Assembly (NCBI RefSeq): GCF_024397795.1 | Contig: NZ_CP072983.1 | Coordinates: forward strand, 1,240,001-1,304,000 | Origin: Lactobacillus intestinalis | GTDB taxonomy: Bacteria > Bacillota > Bacilli > Lactobacillales > Lactobacillaceae | DNA: 64,000 nt | Reading direction: 5' to 3' | Shown here: piece after piece, positions 57,801 to 64,000 of the stretch | How positions within the stretch are numbered: position 1 is the first letter of the stretch | How the letters are laid out: the number at the start of each line of letters is the position of its first letter | Program-made: the position numbers and the translations under genes | Notes under the pieces: generated by a model | Told to the model about the DNA's origin: nothing | Seen by the model: the letters and a program-made list of their open reading frames with translations, nothing else | Database searches by the model: none

Positions 57801-58010
57801 CTTTCTATTATGTCTTTCAAGTATTTCTTTAAAATTATTCCATAAATCTTCTGTTGTTTTGATATCAGGCTCATATTTCCATAGTTTAGTCTTTACTACA
57901 TAGTTAGTCATATGGTCACTAATTATCATAGATTCACTTTTATCTTTTGATGAAATATTCCCACTAGTAATATATTCAATCAATTTTGTTTCAAATACTT
58001 GTTCCTTCAT
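54819..58010 (-). CDS. hsdR: Type I restriction enzyme HsdR subunit
   Basis: 1063 residues. N-terminal nuclease domain with the RRFDTTLLINGLPIIQIEEKK core (D...ExK), helicase Walker A TTGSGKT, Walker B/DEAH FIVDEAH, helicase motif III-like GYTGTP and a C-terminal helical domain (YDYLTELLEDLMNQV). It translocates DNA and cleaves unmethylated DNA when bound to M and S. Start overlaps the single-TRD gene stop by 4 bases (ATGA). No frameshift seen. Confidence 0.96.
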   Translation of the reverse strand: MKEQVFETKLIEYITSGNISSKDKSESMIISDHMTNYVVKTKLWKYEPDIKTTEDLWNNFKEILERHNRKTLNGNPLTPIEFNQVKQVINNLKTPYEAGQFLYGLNGVSQIEVDLEDKRHVFLTVFDQSQVGAGDTVYQVVNQIQRPAKIAGRPNRRFDTTLLINGLPIIQIEEKKDTVDVNDALNQMHQYIVEHQYSDIFSTVQILVAMTPNNIKYMANTTEDKFNKDFAFNWQREKDNSIVRDWREFSDLMLSIPMAHQMATNYMILDGTQNKQMLKVMRPYQVYATRRVIDRIKSADFNFDQKLGYIWHTTGSGKTITSFKTAWLASRLPNVDKVVFVVDRIALTKQTSENYKAYDPDATDDINGTVEDTKNTRELRKKLNSKDRSIIVTSVQKLTTLVKKKSFKSPNKNIVFIVDEAHRSTGGESFALIQKKFKNSAWVGYTGTPMFDETTNGLRTKDIFGELLHAYTIREAIADQNVLGFKVDFETTISKDEMKKKYLPHFYKERHPKWSDKKIQNKIDNLTPEDMDDAVEPSFYDENIDHVKEVVKDIFKNWRNRSNDGKYNALLTTHVGGGKASTPMAMMYYDEFQRVNDERRSQGKTTLKVAITFHKNTNNDDSMVDSNEGLLRAMKQYNEEFGTNFGLDDDSGYTEDVVSRLNKTASDKNYLDLVIVVDQLLTGFDAPELNTLYVDRTLKGASLIQAYSRTNRIANRQEKPWGRIVNYRWPAQNEKLMNKALAIYANKDSANLSDEERKIRNKKDNITAPEFKDLKNEVKEVVTKLSNLTNEFEELPKSEKEKDEMFNLIREYNIGMAQLKQYTSENNEEGFDYDNPNALIEELGMTPEQEVKLTTVLKNELKEYISEKRDVPLIQIDLQMTHIKDIQVNYDYLTELLEDLMNQVHEDKQEEAKETHKKIVEFANGLDDRKFADKIKSTAQAIVRGEFPPADFKYPAKVKNATRIIEAAYNQGVARILLDFRIKWGITDIISGDALKELIENHKFGTNDLESTPLVRNLLKEATKDDQYKILAHSDEIQSLSKMKYRKQLRVALLDLADEIKKP

Positions 58011-58576
58011 GATAAAATTTCCTCCATAGTTCTTAGCGTAGCCTGATACTCAAAATCTGCTACCTTTTGTTTCAAAGCTTTTAAGTGAATAGCTTGAAAA
58101 TATATTTTTCCGACTAATATCTGCTTATCAATTTTAGGCAATATTCCAATATCAAGTTGCTTTAATTCGCTTATTCTATATAAATGAATAGCTGTACCTT
58201 GTAAATTCTTAAATAATTGCTTTCTGATATAAGGAGATTGATTTAAAACATAGACTAAATAATTTGAATCTAAATTAGACTTTGGAATTAACTTAATAAA
58301 ATTCCGAGGTATCAAATAATTTTTATGACAGCTACTTACACGTGTAGCTTTCCCGCTTAAAAGGCTGAAGATTATATCTCCTTTTTTTGTAGTAACTACT
58401 TGATCTTCTGTTTTTATAGTCTTTGATTTATTATCACTTTTTTCTACTTGGTTAAAATCCGAATCAAAATCGTTTTGATCATAAATTCTATAAACAGGAG
58501 CACTTGGATCCTCTGATTCTTTTATACGAAATTCTGGCGATCCACTTACAAACGTCGTTAATTTTTCTAACTTCAT
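58007..58576 (-). CDS. Single-TRD HsdS-like protein at the head of the RM operon
   Basis: 189 residues: one TRD-like domain (KKGDIIFSLLSGKATRVS, YLIPRNFIKLIPKSNLDSNYL) followed by one helical segment (IYFQAIHLKALKQKVADFEYQ), so half of an HsdS. It does not contain the TRD-start or TRD-end repeats and is not part of the shuffle. Translationally coupled to hsdR. It could pair with itself or HsdM to form an alternative specificity, or modulate HsdR; not resolved. Ribosome site weak (AGAAAG). Confidence 0.8.
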   Translation of the reverse strand: MKLEKLTTFVSGSPEFRIKESEDPSAPVYRIYDQNDFDSDFNQVEKSDNKSKTIKTEDQVVTTKKGDIIFSLLSGKATRVSSCHKNYLIPRNFIKLIPKSNLDSNYLVYVLNQSPYIRKQLFKNLQGTAIHLYRISELKQLDIGILPKIDKQILVGKIYFQAIHLKALKQKVADFEYQATLRTMEEILS

Positions 58577-58650
58577 TTTTCTGTCTACTTTCTTTTTGAT
58601 TTACAGCTGTTAATCTTATTAAACCATACCATTTTAAAAAATCAATATTT

Positions 58651-58680
58651 ATTTTTGTGCAAATAATTTTGCACAAAAAT
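58651..58680. promoter_or_regulatory. 30-bp perfect palindrome upstream of the RM operon
   Basis: ATTTTTGTGCAA, six bases, TTGCACAAAAAT. It lies about 75-105 bases upstream of the first gene. A TTGCAC on the minus strand could act as -35 with TAAAAT 19 bases on. No T-run follows on either strand, so an operator is more likely than a terminator. Confidence 0.6.
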
Positions 58681-58740
58681 TATCCGCATTTTTTTTAATT
58701 GAAGGAATAAATAATTAATAAATTCTAAGTTTCAAACAGA

Positions 58741-58775
58741 AAAAAGTGTACTAAATTATTATTTAGTACACTTTT
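58741..58775 (-). terminator. Terminator right of the RM locus, after the RlmD-type gene? (read-through barrier)
   Basis: AAAAGTGTACTAAAT...ATTTAGTACACTTTT strong hairpin with T-runs both ways. It lies just past the stop of the 58797 gene on the minus strand and separates it from the RM operon. Confidence 0.85.
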
Positions 58776-58796
58776 AACTATTAATAAATAGTCTAT

Positions 58797-60149
58797 TTAT
58801 TTTTCTGCTTTCTCCAGCACAGCAACGCTTTCTACATGTGGAGTTTGCGGAAACATGTCTACTGGATCAATTTCATTAAAATCATAACCTTGTTCACGGA
58901 ACAATTGCAAATCACGCACTTGGGTGGCTGGATTACATGAAATATAAACAATCTTCTTAGGATTAGTTTTTACAGCAGCGTCTATAAATTCTGGGGTGAG
59001 TCCTTTTCTTGGCGGATCAACAAAGATGACATCGGTCTTTAAGCCTTCATTAGCCCAACGTGGCATGACTTCTTCGGCTTTTCCAACTACGTATTCCGCA
59101 TTAGTAATGCCATTCAACTTTGCATTTGCGTTGGCATCGTCAACAGCAGGCTTAATGACTTCCATCCCTCGAACCGCCTTTACATGTTTAGCTACAGAAA
59201 GGCCGATCGTCCCAATTCCAGAATAGGCATCAATTACCACATCCTCAGGCTTCAAATCAGCTTTTTCAATCGCCAAATTGTAAAGGCGCGGTGTTTGCAG
59301 TGAATTAATCTGGAAGAAACTTTGAGGAGAAATTCTAAATTTTACATCCCCAATCTTATCCGTAATATGATCTTCGCCAAAGACAACGTAATCATTTTTA
59401 CCTAAAATCACATTCGTCTTCTTGGGATTATGATTCAAAATAATGCTGGTTACATCCGGAATTTGGCTAATTTCAGCGGCAACTTTTGGCAATTGCGGGA
59501 AATCACGATGGAGACAAACCAAAATCACCATAATTTCCCCACTGGCTTTACTTCTACGCACGTCAAGGTAACGTACTTCTCCCTTATTATGAATTTCATC
59601 ATAAGCTGGGACCTTGTACTTACGCAAAATATCGCGGACAGCTATTAAAACACGATCAATTTCAGGATCTGTAGTAAAGAAATTAGTTAATGGTACCAAA
59701 TCATGCGAATGACGTCTAAAAAAGCCGATTTCGAGTTGATCATTTACCATGCGCACTGGAACTTGCGCCTTATTACGATAACCTGTTTCTTCAGGACTTG
59801 GCAGAGTTTGATCTACTTTAATTTGATCAAGATCAGCCTTGTGAAGCAAGTTAACGACTTGGTTTCGCTTAAATTCAAGTTGCTTGTCGTATTTAATGTG
59901 AGCCAAAGATGCCAGACCTGTTTGCACCCATTGATTTAGCTTAACTTTAACTCGATCTGGACTTTCTTTGATAATTTCTTCAATTTTGGCAAAGGCAAAC
60001 TTCTTCTTCACCTTTAAAACTTTTGCCTTCACAATTTCACCAGGAAGGGCATTATTGACAAAAATCGTTAAACCTTCATAATGAGCTACACCCATGGCTT
60101 CGTAAGATAAATCCGTAATTTCTAATTCAACAATTTGATTTTTTTGCAT
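58797..60149 (-). CDS. rlmD: 23S rRNA (uracil-5-)-methyltransferase, RlmD/RumA family
   Basis: 450 residues from the ATG at 60149 (AAGG upstream; the longer TTG frame adds three residues). N-terminal TRAM domain (VELEITDLSYEAMGVAHYEG), AdoMet-binding DAYSGIGTIGL, catalytic/target VDPPRKGL and ISCNPATQVRDL with the nucleophilic cysteine. No iron-sulphur cysteine cluster is obvious near the TRAM domain, as is common in Firmicutes. Members modify U747 and/or U1939 of 23S rRNA. Confidence 0.92.
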   Translation of the reverse strand: MQKNQIVELEITDLSYEAMGVAHYEGLTIFVNNALPGEIVKAKVLKVKKKFAFAKIEEIIKESPDRVKVKLNQWVQTGLASLAHIKYDKQLEFKRNQVVNLLHKADLDQIKVDQTLPSPEETGYRNKAQVPVRMVNDQLEIGFFRRHSHDLVPLTNFFTTDPEIDRVLIAVRDILRKYKVPAYDEIHNKGEVRYLDVRRSKASGEIMVILVCLHRDFPQLPKVAAEISQIPDVTSIILNHNPKKTNVILGKNDYVVFGEDHITDKIGDVKFRISPQSFFQINSLQTPRLYNLAIEKADLKPEDVVIDAYSGIGTIGLSVAKHVKAVRGMEVIKPAVDDANANAKLNGITNAEYVVGKAEEVMPRWANEGLKTDVIFVDPPRKGLTPEFIDAAVKTNPKKIVYISCNPATQVRDLQLFREQGYDFNEIDPVDMFPQTPHVESVAVLEKAEK

Positions 60150-60239
60150 ACTTATCAACCTTTTTTAAAATCTACTGTCCTTATGATACTAGAAACGAAC
60201 TAAATTTACTATCAAGGCGAAAATAATTTAATTAGGGCA

Positions 60240-60268
60240 TTGACATATTTTTTTAAGCTTGCTATCAT
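60240..60268 (+). promoter_or_regulatory. Promoter of the T-box/NhaC transcript
   Basis: Consensus TTGACA (60240-60245), 17 bases, TATCAT (60263-60268). Confidence 0.8.
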
Positions 60269-60279
60269 ATTTTTCAATA

Positions 60280-60497
60280 ACAAACGACCAAGTAGTTGCT
60301 TCGTTAAGCGTTCAGAGATCTGGTGGTTAGTGCGAACCAGTCAGGCGAAGTAGATGAATTACATCGTTAACAATAGTTTATTCGGAATCATTCAGAACCG
60401 TTATCATCTGATAAAGATTAAGCTTTTTGAGCTTAAATGTGGGTGGTACCGCGGTTAATCATCGTCCCGTTGACATAAAAGTCAACGGGACTTTTTG
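60280..60497 (+). ncRNA. T-box riboswitch, probable tyrosine specifier
   Basis: Stem I closes with AACGA/TCGTT and TTGCTTCG/CGAAGTAG and has the distal CTGGT...ACCAG loop. The specifier loop 3' strand is GAAT-TAC-A, with TAC (Tyr) at 60360-60362, the pattern seen in tyrS leaders. The T-box TGGGTGGTACCGCGG is at 60440-60454; the terminator GTCCCGTTGAC...GTCAACGGGAC plus TTTTT is at 60464-60496. Uncharged tRNA-Tyr would switch the downstream transporter on. Confidence 0.92.
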
Positions 60498-60512
60498 TTT
60501 GGAGGAGTTTTT

Positions 60513-61886
60513 ATGAAAAAGAAAGTCTCATTTACAGAATCCCTCATTATCCTCGCCGTTCTGTTAATTATCTTAGGACTGGCCGTTATCAAATTCGGTC
60601 TTTCACCAGAAGTACCAGTCTTATTTACTGTTTTACTTCTTACTTTCTGGGCTAAATTTCGAGGATTTTCCTGGCAAGACATTCAAAACGGAATTAAAGA
60701 AGGTATTGGTGTAGCAATTATTCCAATCTTTATCTTTATTTTGATTGGTGCCTTAATTGGTCTTTGGATCCAAGCTGGAATTATTCCTTCCATCATGGTT
60801 TTAGGTTTTAAATTGATCAATGGTAGTTTCTTTATCCCATCAGTTTTTGTGGTATGTTCTATTGTGGGGATTGCTATCGGGAGTGGTTTTACCACTATTT
60901 CAACCGTCGGGATTGCTTTATTTGGAATTGGGGCAAGCATGAATGCCAATCCTGCTCTAGTTGCTGGTGCGATCATTTCGGGGGCCGTATTTGGTGATAA
61001 AATGTCTCCTCTTTCCGACTCCACCAACCTTTCTTCAGCAGTTGCAGAAAGTGAACTTTTTGCCCATATCAAAAACATGATGTGGTCAACTATTCCAGCT
61101 TTCTTTGTTTCATTAATTTTATTCTGGATTTTAGGTAATAGTGGGCAAATGGATTTAACCAAGATTGAAAAAACTAGTCAAATCCTTCAATCTCACTTCA
61201 CCATTAGCTGGTGGGCAATTGTGCCAATCATCTTAATGCTCTTATGTGCTTGGAAAAAAGTTCCTGCAATTCCAACCTTATTCATTAACATCACCGCTAC
61301 AGTCATCATGATCTTTATTGAAAATCCTAGTTACTCCGTTAAAAGTTTAGATAACTTAATCATGAACGGTTTTGTGGCTAAAACTGCAGATTCTTCAGTC
61401 AATGCCCTACTTACTCGTGGAGGAATTTCCAGTATGATGGGCACAGTAGCTTTAATCATCTCCACCCTCTCTCTTGGCGGCATGTTAATGAAATTTGAAA
61501 TCGTTCAAAGTGCCATGGAACCTTTAGTTAAGCACCTCAAAAAGCCAGGACGTTTAATCACTGTCACTATTCTTTCTGGAATTTGTATTAATCTTTTTGT
61601 TGGTGAACAATACCTTTCAGTAATTTTACCAGGACGTGCATTTAAGCCTGCTTACGATAAAATTGGTCTTTCTTCATTAGCGTTAAGCCGTGTACTTGAA
61701 GATGGTGGTAGTGTAATTAACTACTTAATTCCATGGGGTGTTGCTGGATCATTTGCTGCTTCAACTTTAGGTGTTCCTGTTTTGGCATTTATTCCCTTTA
61801 CTTTCTTTAGTTTGCTTTCCCCAGTCTTTTCTATCTTAAGCGGAATCACTGGAATTGGTCTTAAATGGAAAAAGAATACGAAATAA
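60513..61886 (+). CDS. nhaC: NhaC-family transporter under T-box control
   Basis: 457 residues from the ATG at 60513 (GGAGGAG upstream), 11-12 hydrophobic segments. NhaC-type features: GSGFTTISTVGIALFGIG, GDKMSPLSDSTNLSS and a late GGSVINYLIPWG. Annotated family members are Na+/H+ antiporters, but the Tyr-type T-box suggests that this member moves an amino acid, probably tyrosine. That substrate is inference. Confidence 0.88.
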   Translation: MKKKVSFTESLIILAVLLIILGLAVIKFGLSPEVPVLFTVLLLTFWAKFRGFSWQDIQNGIKEGIGVAIIPIFIFILIGALIGLWIQAGIIPSIMVLGFKLINGSFFIPSVFVVCSIVGIAIGSGFTTISTVGIALFGIGASMNANPALVAGAIISGAVFGDKMSPLSDSTNLSSAVAESELFAHIKNMMWSTIPAFFVSLILFWILGNSGQMDLTKIEKTSQILQSHFTISWWAIVPIILMLLCAWKKVPAIPTLFINITATVIMIFIENPSYSVKSLDNLIMNGFVAKTADSSVNALLTRGGISSMMGTVALIISTLSLGGMLMKFEIVQSAMEPLVKHLKKPGRLITVTILSGICINLFVGEQYLSVILPGRAFKPAYDKIGLSSLALSRVLEDGGSVINYLIPWGVAGSFAASTLGVPVLAFIPFTFFSLLSPVFSILSGITGIGLKWKKNTK

Positions 61887-61975
61887 CTAATCTAAATTAA
61901 ACATTTCTCTTTAGTCCCTTCTAGTTTTGTGATAGCTTATTATTAAGTACATTAATAACTAGAAAGGGTCTTTTT

Positions 61976-62680
61976 ATGGATAATTTTTCTAATTCTGGAC
62001 GTCGGCAAGTCCAAGATGTAACAGCTGTTAATCGTTTTTTAAGTAAAATGTACGGCATTATGACAATTGCCGTTTTAGTTTCTGCACTCACTGCATTTAT
62101 CACCATGACTTTCTTCAGAAGTGCAGTCATGCACATGTCTGGAGTAATGATGTGGATTGTATTTTTGGTTCCACTATTTTTATGTATGGGGATTAGCTTT
62201 AAAGCTGCCAAAAATCCAACTTTAGGATTTATATTATTGATGATTTTATCAGTCGTCTACGGTTTTGAATTTGCTCTTATCGCTGGCTTTTATACTGGAG
62301 CTCAAATTGCGACTGCCTTTGTTTCAGCTGCGGGTATTTTCATTGCCATGGCCGCATTTGGAACTTTCACCAAGCGTGATTTATCTAACTGGGGAGCTTA
62401 TTTAGGAGCTGCCCTAATCGGATTCTTTGTAGCTTGGATTGTTAACTTCTTCTTGAAAAATCCATGGGTTACTTACATCTTCTCATTTATTGGGGTAATT
62501 ATCTTTACTGGTTTCATTGCCTACGATGCTCACAAAGCTAAGCAAATTTACAATGAATTCGGCGGTGAAGTTTCAGAAAATGGTTTGGCTATTATGGGTG
62601 CTTTAAACCTTTACCTTGACTTCATTAATGTCTTTATTTACTTACTTGAAATCTTCGGCTTCAGTAGTGATAATCGTTAA
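61976..62680 (+). CDS. Bax inhibitor-1/YccA-family membrane protein
   Basis: 234 residues with seven hydrophobic segments; UPF0005-type pattern with late YDAHKAKQIYNEFGG and LNLYLDFINVFIYLLEIFG. Family members are linked to proton/calcium leak channels or membrane-protease regulation; role here unknown. AGAAAGGG ribosome site; terminator follows. Confidence 0.88.
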   Translation: MDNFSNSGRRQVQDVTAVNRFLSKMYGIMTIAVLVSALTAFITMTFFRSAVMHMSGVMMWIVFLVPLFLCMGISFKAAKNPTLGFILLMILSVVYGFEFALIAGFYTGAQIATAFVSAAGIFIAMAAFGTFTKRDLSNWGAYLGAALIGFFVAWIVNFFLKNPWVTYIFSFIGVIIFTGFIAYDAHKAKQIYNEFGGEVSENGLAIMGALNLYLDFINVFIYLLEIFGFSSDNR

Positions 62681-62695
62681 TTTATAGCAAAAAAG

Positions 62696-62731
62696 TAGGA
62701 CTTAGTATCAAATTACTAAGTCCTATTTTTT
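62696..62731. terminator. Bidirectional terminator between BI-1 family gene and dgkB
   Basis: TAGGACTTAGTA, six bases, TACTAAGTCCTA, perfect 12-bp stem with T-runs on both strands. Confidence 0.88.
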
Positions 62732-62739
62732 ATGGTTAT

Positions 62740-63660
62740 TTATCCACCAACATAAAATTCAATATGTTGTTGTAAATTTTCAAAGCTTACTGGGCAATAT
62801 CCACCAATTTCACCATCGAGGTTAACTGGAAGATCCTGACCTTCACTCTTTCCAATAAGTTCAGCTTTCAAGCTTCTTGTCTTGGTATAAATGATGTTTG
62901 GATCATCGACATGTTTACCATTTAACGCCAAAGCCATTAATTTCATCACATTTACCGGATCCGATGGCTTAACAACGATCAATTGGAATAAACCATCGCT
63001 CAATTGGGCATCTGGCATAATTTGCTCAAATCCTCCAATTGAATTGGTCATCCCTAAAAGGAACATCGATAATTTACCTTCATAAACACCATTATCATAA
63101 GTCAAGCGCATTTCATTCTCAGTTAAATGAGGCAACATTTCTGCCCCTTTAATAAGATATGCGGCATAACCTAAAGCTGACTTAATCTCAGAAGGAACCC
63201 CATAAGTAAGTTCAGTTAAAGAACCACTGGCAGCAATATTTACAAAATATTGAGTTTGCGCACCAAAATTTGCTTTACCGATATCCATCTTACGTGTGAT
63301 ATCCTTCAGAATCACCTTCGCAGCTGCAGGAATATCATCCCGTGGAATTCCCAAAGCACGGGCATAGTCATTAGTAGTTCCTGCTGGAATAATTGCCATC
63401 TTTGGTCTATTTTTTAAAAATGCAATTCCATTCACTACTTCGTTGATTGTCCCATCTCCACCAGCGGCAACAATGAGTTCAAAGCCCTCTTTTGCGGCAC
63501 GCGTAGCTTCATTTTGAGCACTTTTTTCTTCTGGAGTAGTTCTAAAAGCACTAGCTTCATAACCTGCTTGCTCTAAGACATCCAAAATATCGGCCACATT
63601 TTTTGGCATTTGTTCGTGACCGGATACAGGATTATAAATTAATCTTGCTTTACGAGTCAT
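62740..63660 (-). CDS. dgkB: Diacylglycerol kinase DgkB-like
   Basis: 306 residues. DAGK catalytic fold with AAGGDGTINEVVNG and PAGTTNDYARAL; the C-terminal sandwich ends in GEIGGYCPVSF. Phosphorylates diacylglycerol from lipoteichoic acid turnover, returning it to phospholipid synthesis. The ATG at 63660 follows AGGTAGTGAAT. Located just behind gatB in the same orientation, 24 bases apart, likely cotranscribed. Confidence 0.93.
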   Translation of the reverse strand: MTRKARLIYNPVSGHEQMPKNVADILDVLEQAGYEASAFRTTPEEKSAQNEATRAAKEGFELIVAAGGDGTINEVVNGIAFLKNRPKMAIIPAGTTNDYARALGIPRDDIPAAAKVILKDITRKMDIGKANFGAQTQYFVNIAASGSLTELTYGVPSEIKSALGYAAYLIKGAEMLPHLTENEMRLTYDNGVYEGKLSMFLLGMTNSIGGFEQIMPDAQLSDGLFQLIVVKPSDPVNVMKLMALALNGKHVDDPNIIYTKTRSLKAELIGKSEGQDLPVNLDGEIGGYCPVSFENLQQHIEFYVGG

Positions 63661-63684
63661 ATTCACTACCTAGTTTTCTATAAC

Positions 63685-64000
63685 TTAACGACTAGCTAAT
63701 TCTTCATTAAGAAGCTTATTAACTACCTTAGGGTTTGCCTTACCACGAGTTTGCTTCATAATTTGACCAACTAAGAATCCAATGGCACGGTCCTTACCAT
63801 TCTTGAAGTCCTCAACAGATTGTGGGTTGTTGTCGACTACTTCAACAACCATTGGCTTCAATACTGACAAGTCTGATAATTGAACCATACCATTTTCTTC
63901 AACATACTTCTTAGGAGAAGTTCCATTTTCAATAGTTTCAGCAAAGACCTTCTTAGCAATCTTAGAAGAAATAGTTCCATCTTTAATCAAATTAATCATT
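63685..64000 (-). CDS. gatB: Asp/Glu-tRNA amidotransferase subunit B, 3' end
   Basis: The last ~105 residues of GatB: the Yqey/GatB tail domain with [45 protein letters not shown]. The gene continues to the right beyond the window. GatCAB converts Glu-tRNA-Gln to Gln-tRNA-Gln and may do so for Asn. Gene order gat-dgkB is usual in lactobacilli. Confidence 0.93.
   Translation of the reverse strand, partial: MINLIKDGTISSKIAKKVFAETIENGTSPKKYVEENGMVQLSDLSVLKPMVVEVVDNNPQSVEDFKNGKDRAIGFLVGQIMKQTRGKANPKVVNKLLNEELASR

Noticed and set aside
58651..58680. Palindrome as an intrinsic terminator
   Set aside because: No T-run follows the stem on either strand, and a proper terminator is already present at 58741-58775.

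Overview
The window looks like a chromosomal segment of a low-GC Lactobacillus sensu stricto, probably the gasseri/johnsonii/acidophilus clade. This is inferred from gene order and protein character: the relQ-nadK-rluD-type cluster next to coiA-mecA-spx, ptsHI divergent from clpE, two oleate hydratases, a YSIRK-type sortase substrate, and AT-rich intergenic DNA. No rRNA, tRNA, IS element or CRISPR array was seen.

Layout. 1-1024: 3' part of an oleate hydratase gene. 1151-7043: stress and competence cluster (RluD-type pseudouridine synthase, NAD kinase, RelQ, CYTH protein, YjbH/DsbA-like protein, CoiA, MecA, Spx). 7292-12425: ptsHI, a small hypothetical gene, clpE behind a promoter that contains a CIRCE operator, and a DUF1827-type protein. 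12450-17235: a lipase-like hydrolase pair, then a polar amino-acid ABC operon led by a T-box. 17412-23718: uridine kinase, a TPP-riboswitch-controlled ykoE, a MarR-controlled heterodimeric ABC exporter, and a DUF4097 protein. 23827-29676: a permease remnant, the aspD-aspT aspartate decarboxylation/exchange pair, an AT-rich gap, and a frameshifted MFS pump. 29654-31713: pyrR-pyrP with a PyrR attenuator. 31764-44703: acetyltransferase, second oleate hydratase, two tandem DHA2 pumps, a glutamine amidotransferase, glpF, a small oxidoreductase, an XRE/membrane-protein pair, hpt, an MFS pump with an in-frame stop, small membrane proteins and another MFS pump. 44777-49545: a large sortase-anchored M26-type zinc metallopeptidase with a tandem-repeat stalk, and a membrane-anchored serine hydrolase. 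49740-58576: a type I restriction-modification locus. 58797-64000: RlmD-type methyltransferase, a T-box-controlled NhaC-family transporter, a Bax-inhibitor-1 family protein, diacylglycerol kinase and the 3' end of gatB.

The most interesting region is 49740-58576. It reads, on the minus strand, as single-TRD hsdS-like gene, hsdR, hsdS, hsdM, terminator, then a promoterless hsdS cassette; on the plus strand lie a complete tyrosine recombinase gene and a second, partly decayed hsdS cassette. One target-recognition domain (TRD A) is present twice as a 487-bp inverted repeat: in slot 1 of the expressed hsdS and in slot 2 of the silent copy. A short repeat at the end of each TRD occurs five times, two plus and three minus, and another at the TRD start occurs four times, always in the same reading frame. 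This is the anatomy of a phase-variable type I system. Its unusual trait is that hsdM lies inside the segment that an exchange with the expressed hsdS would invert.

Regulatory RNA is rich: two T-boxes (one with a fairly clear UAC/Tyr specifier), a TPP riboswitch whose terminator also holds the ribosome binding site, and a PyrR attenuator. Decay is concentrated in transporters: two MFS pumps each carry one lesion and an APC permease has lost its 5' half. All calls come from reading the sequence; no database search or alignment was run.
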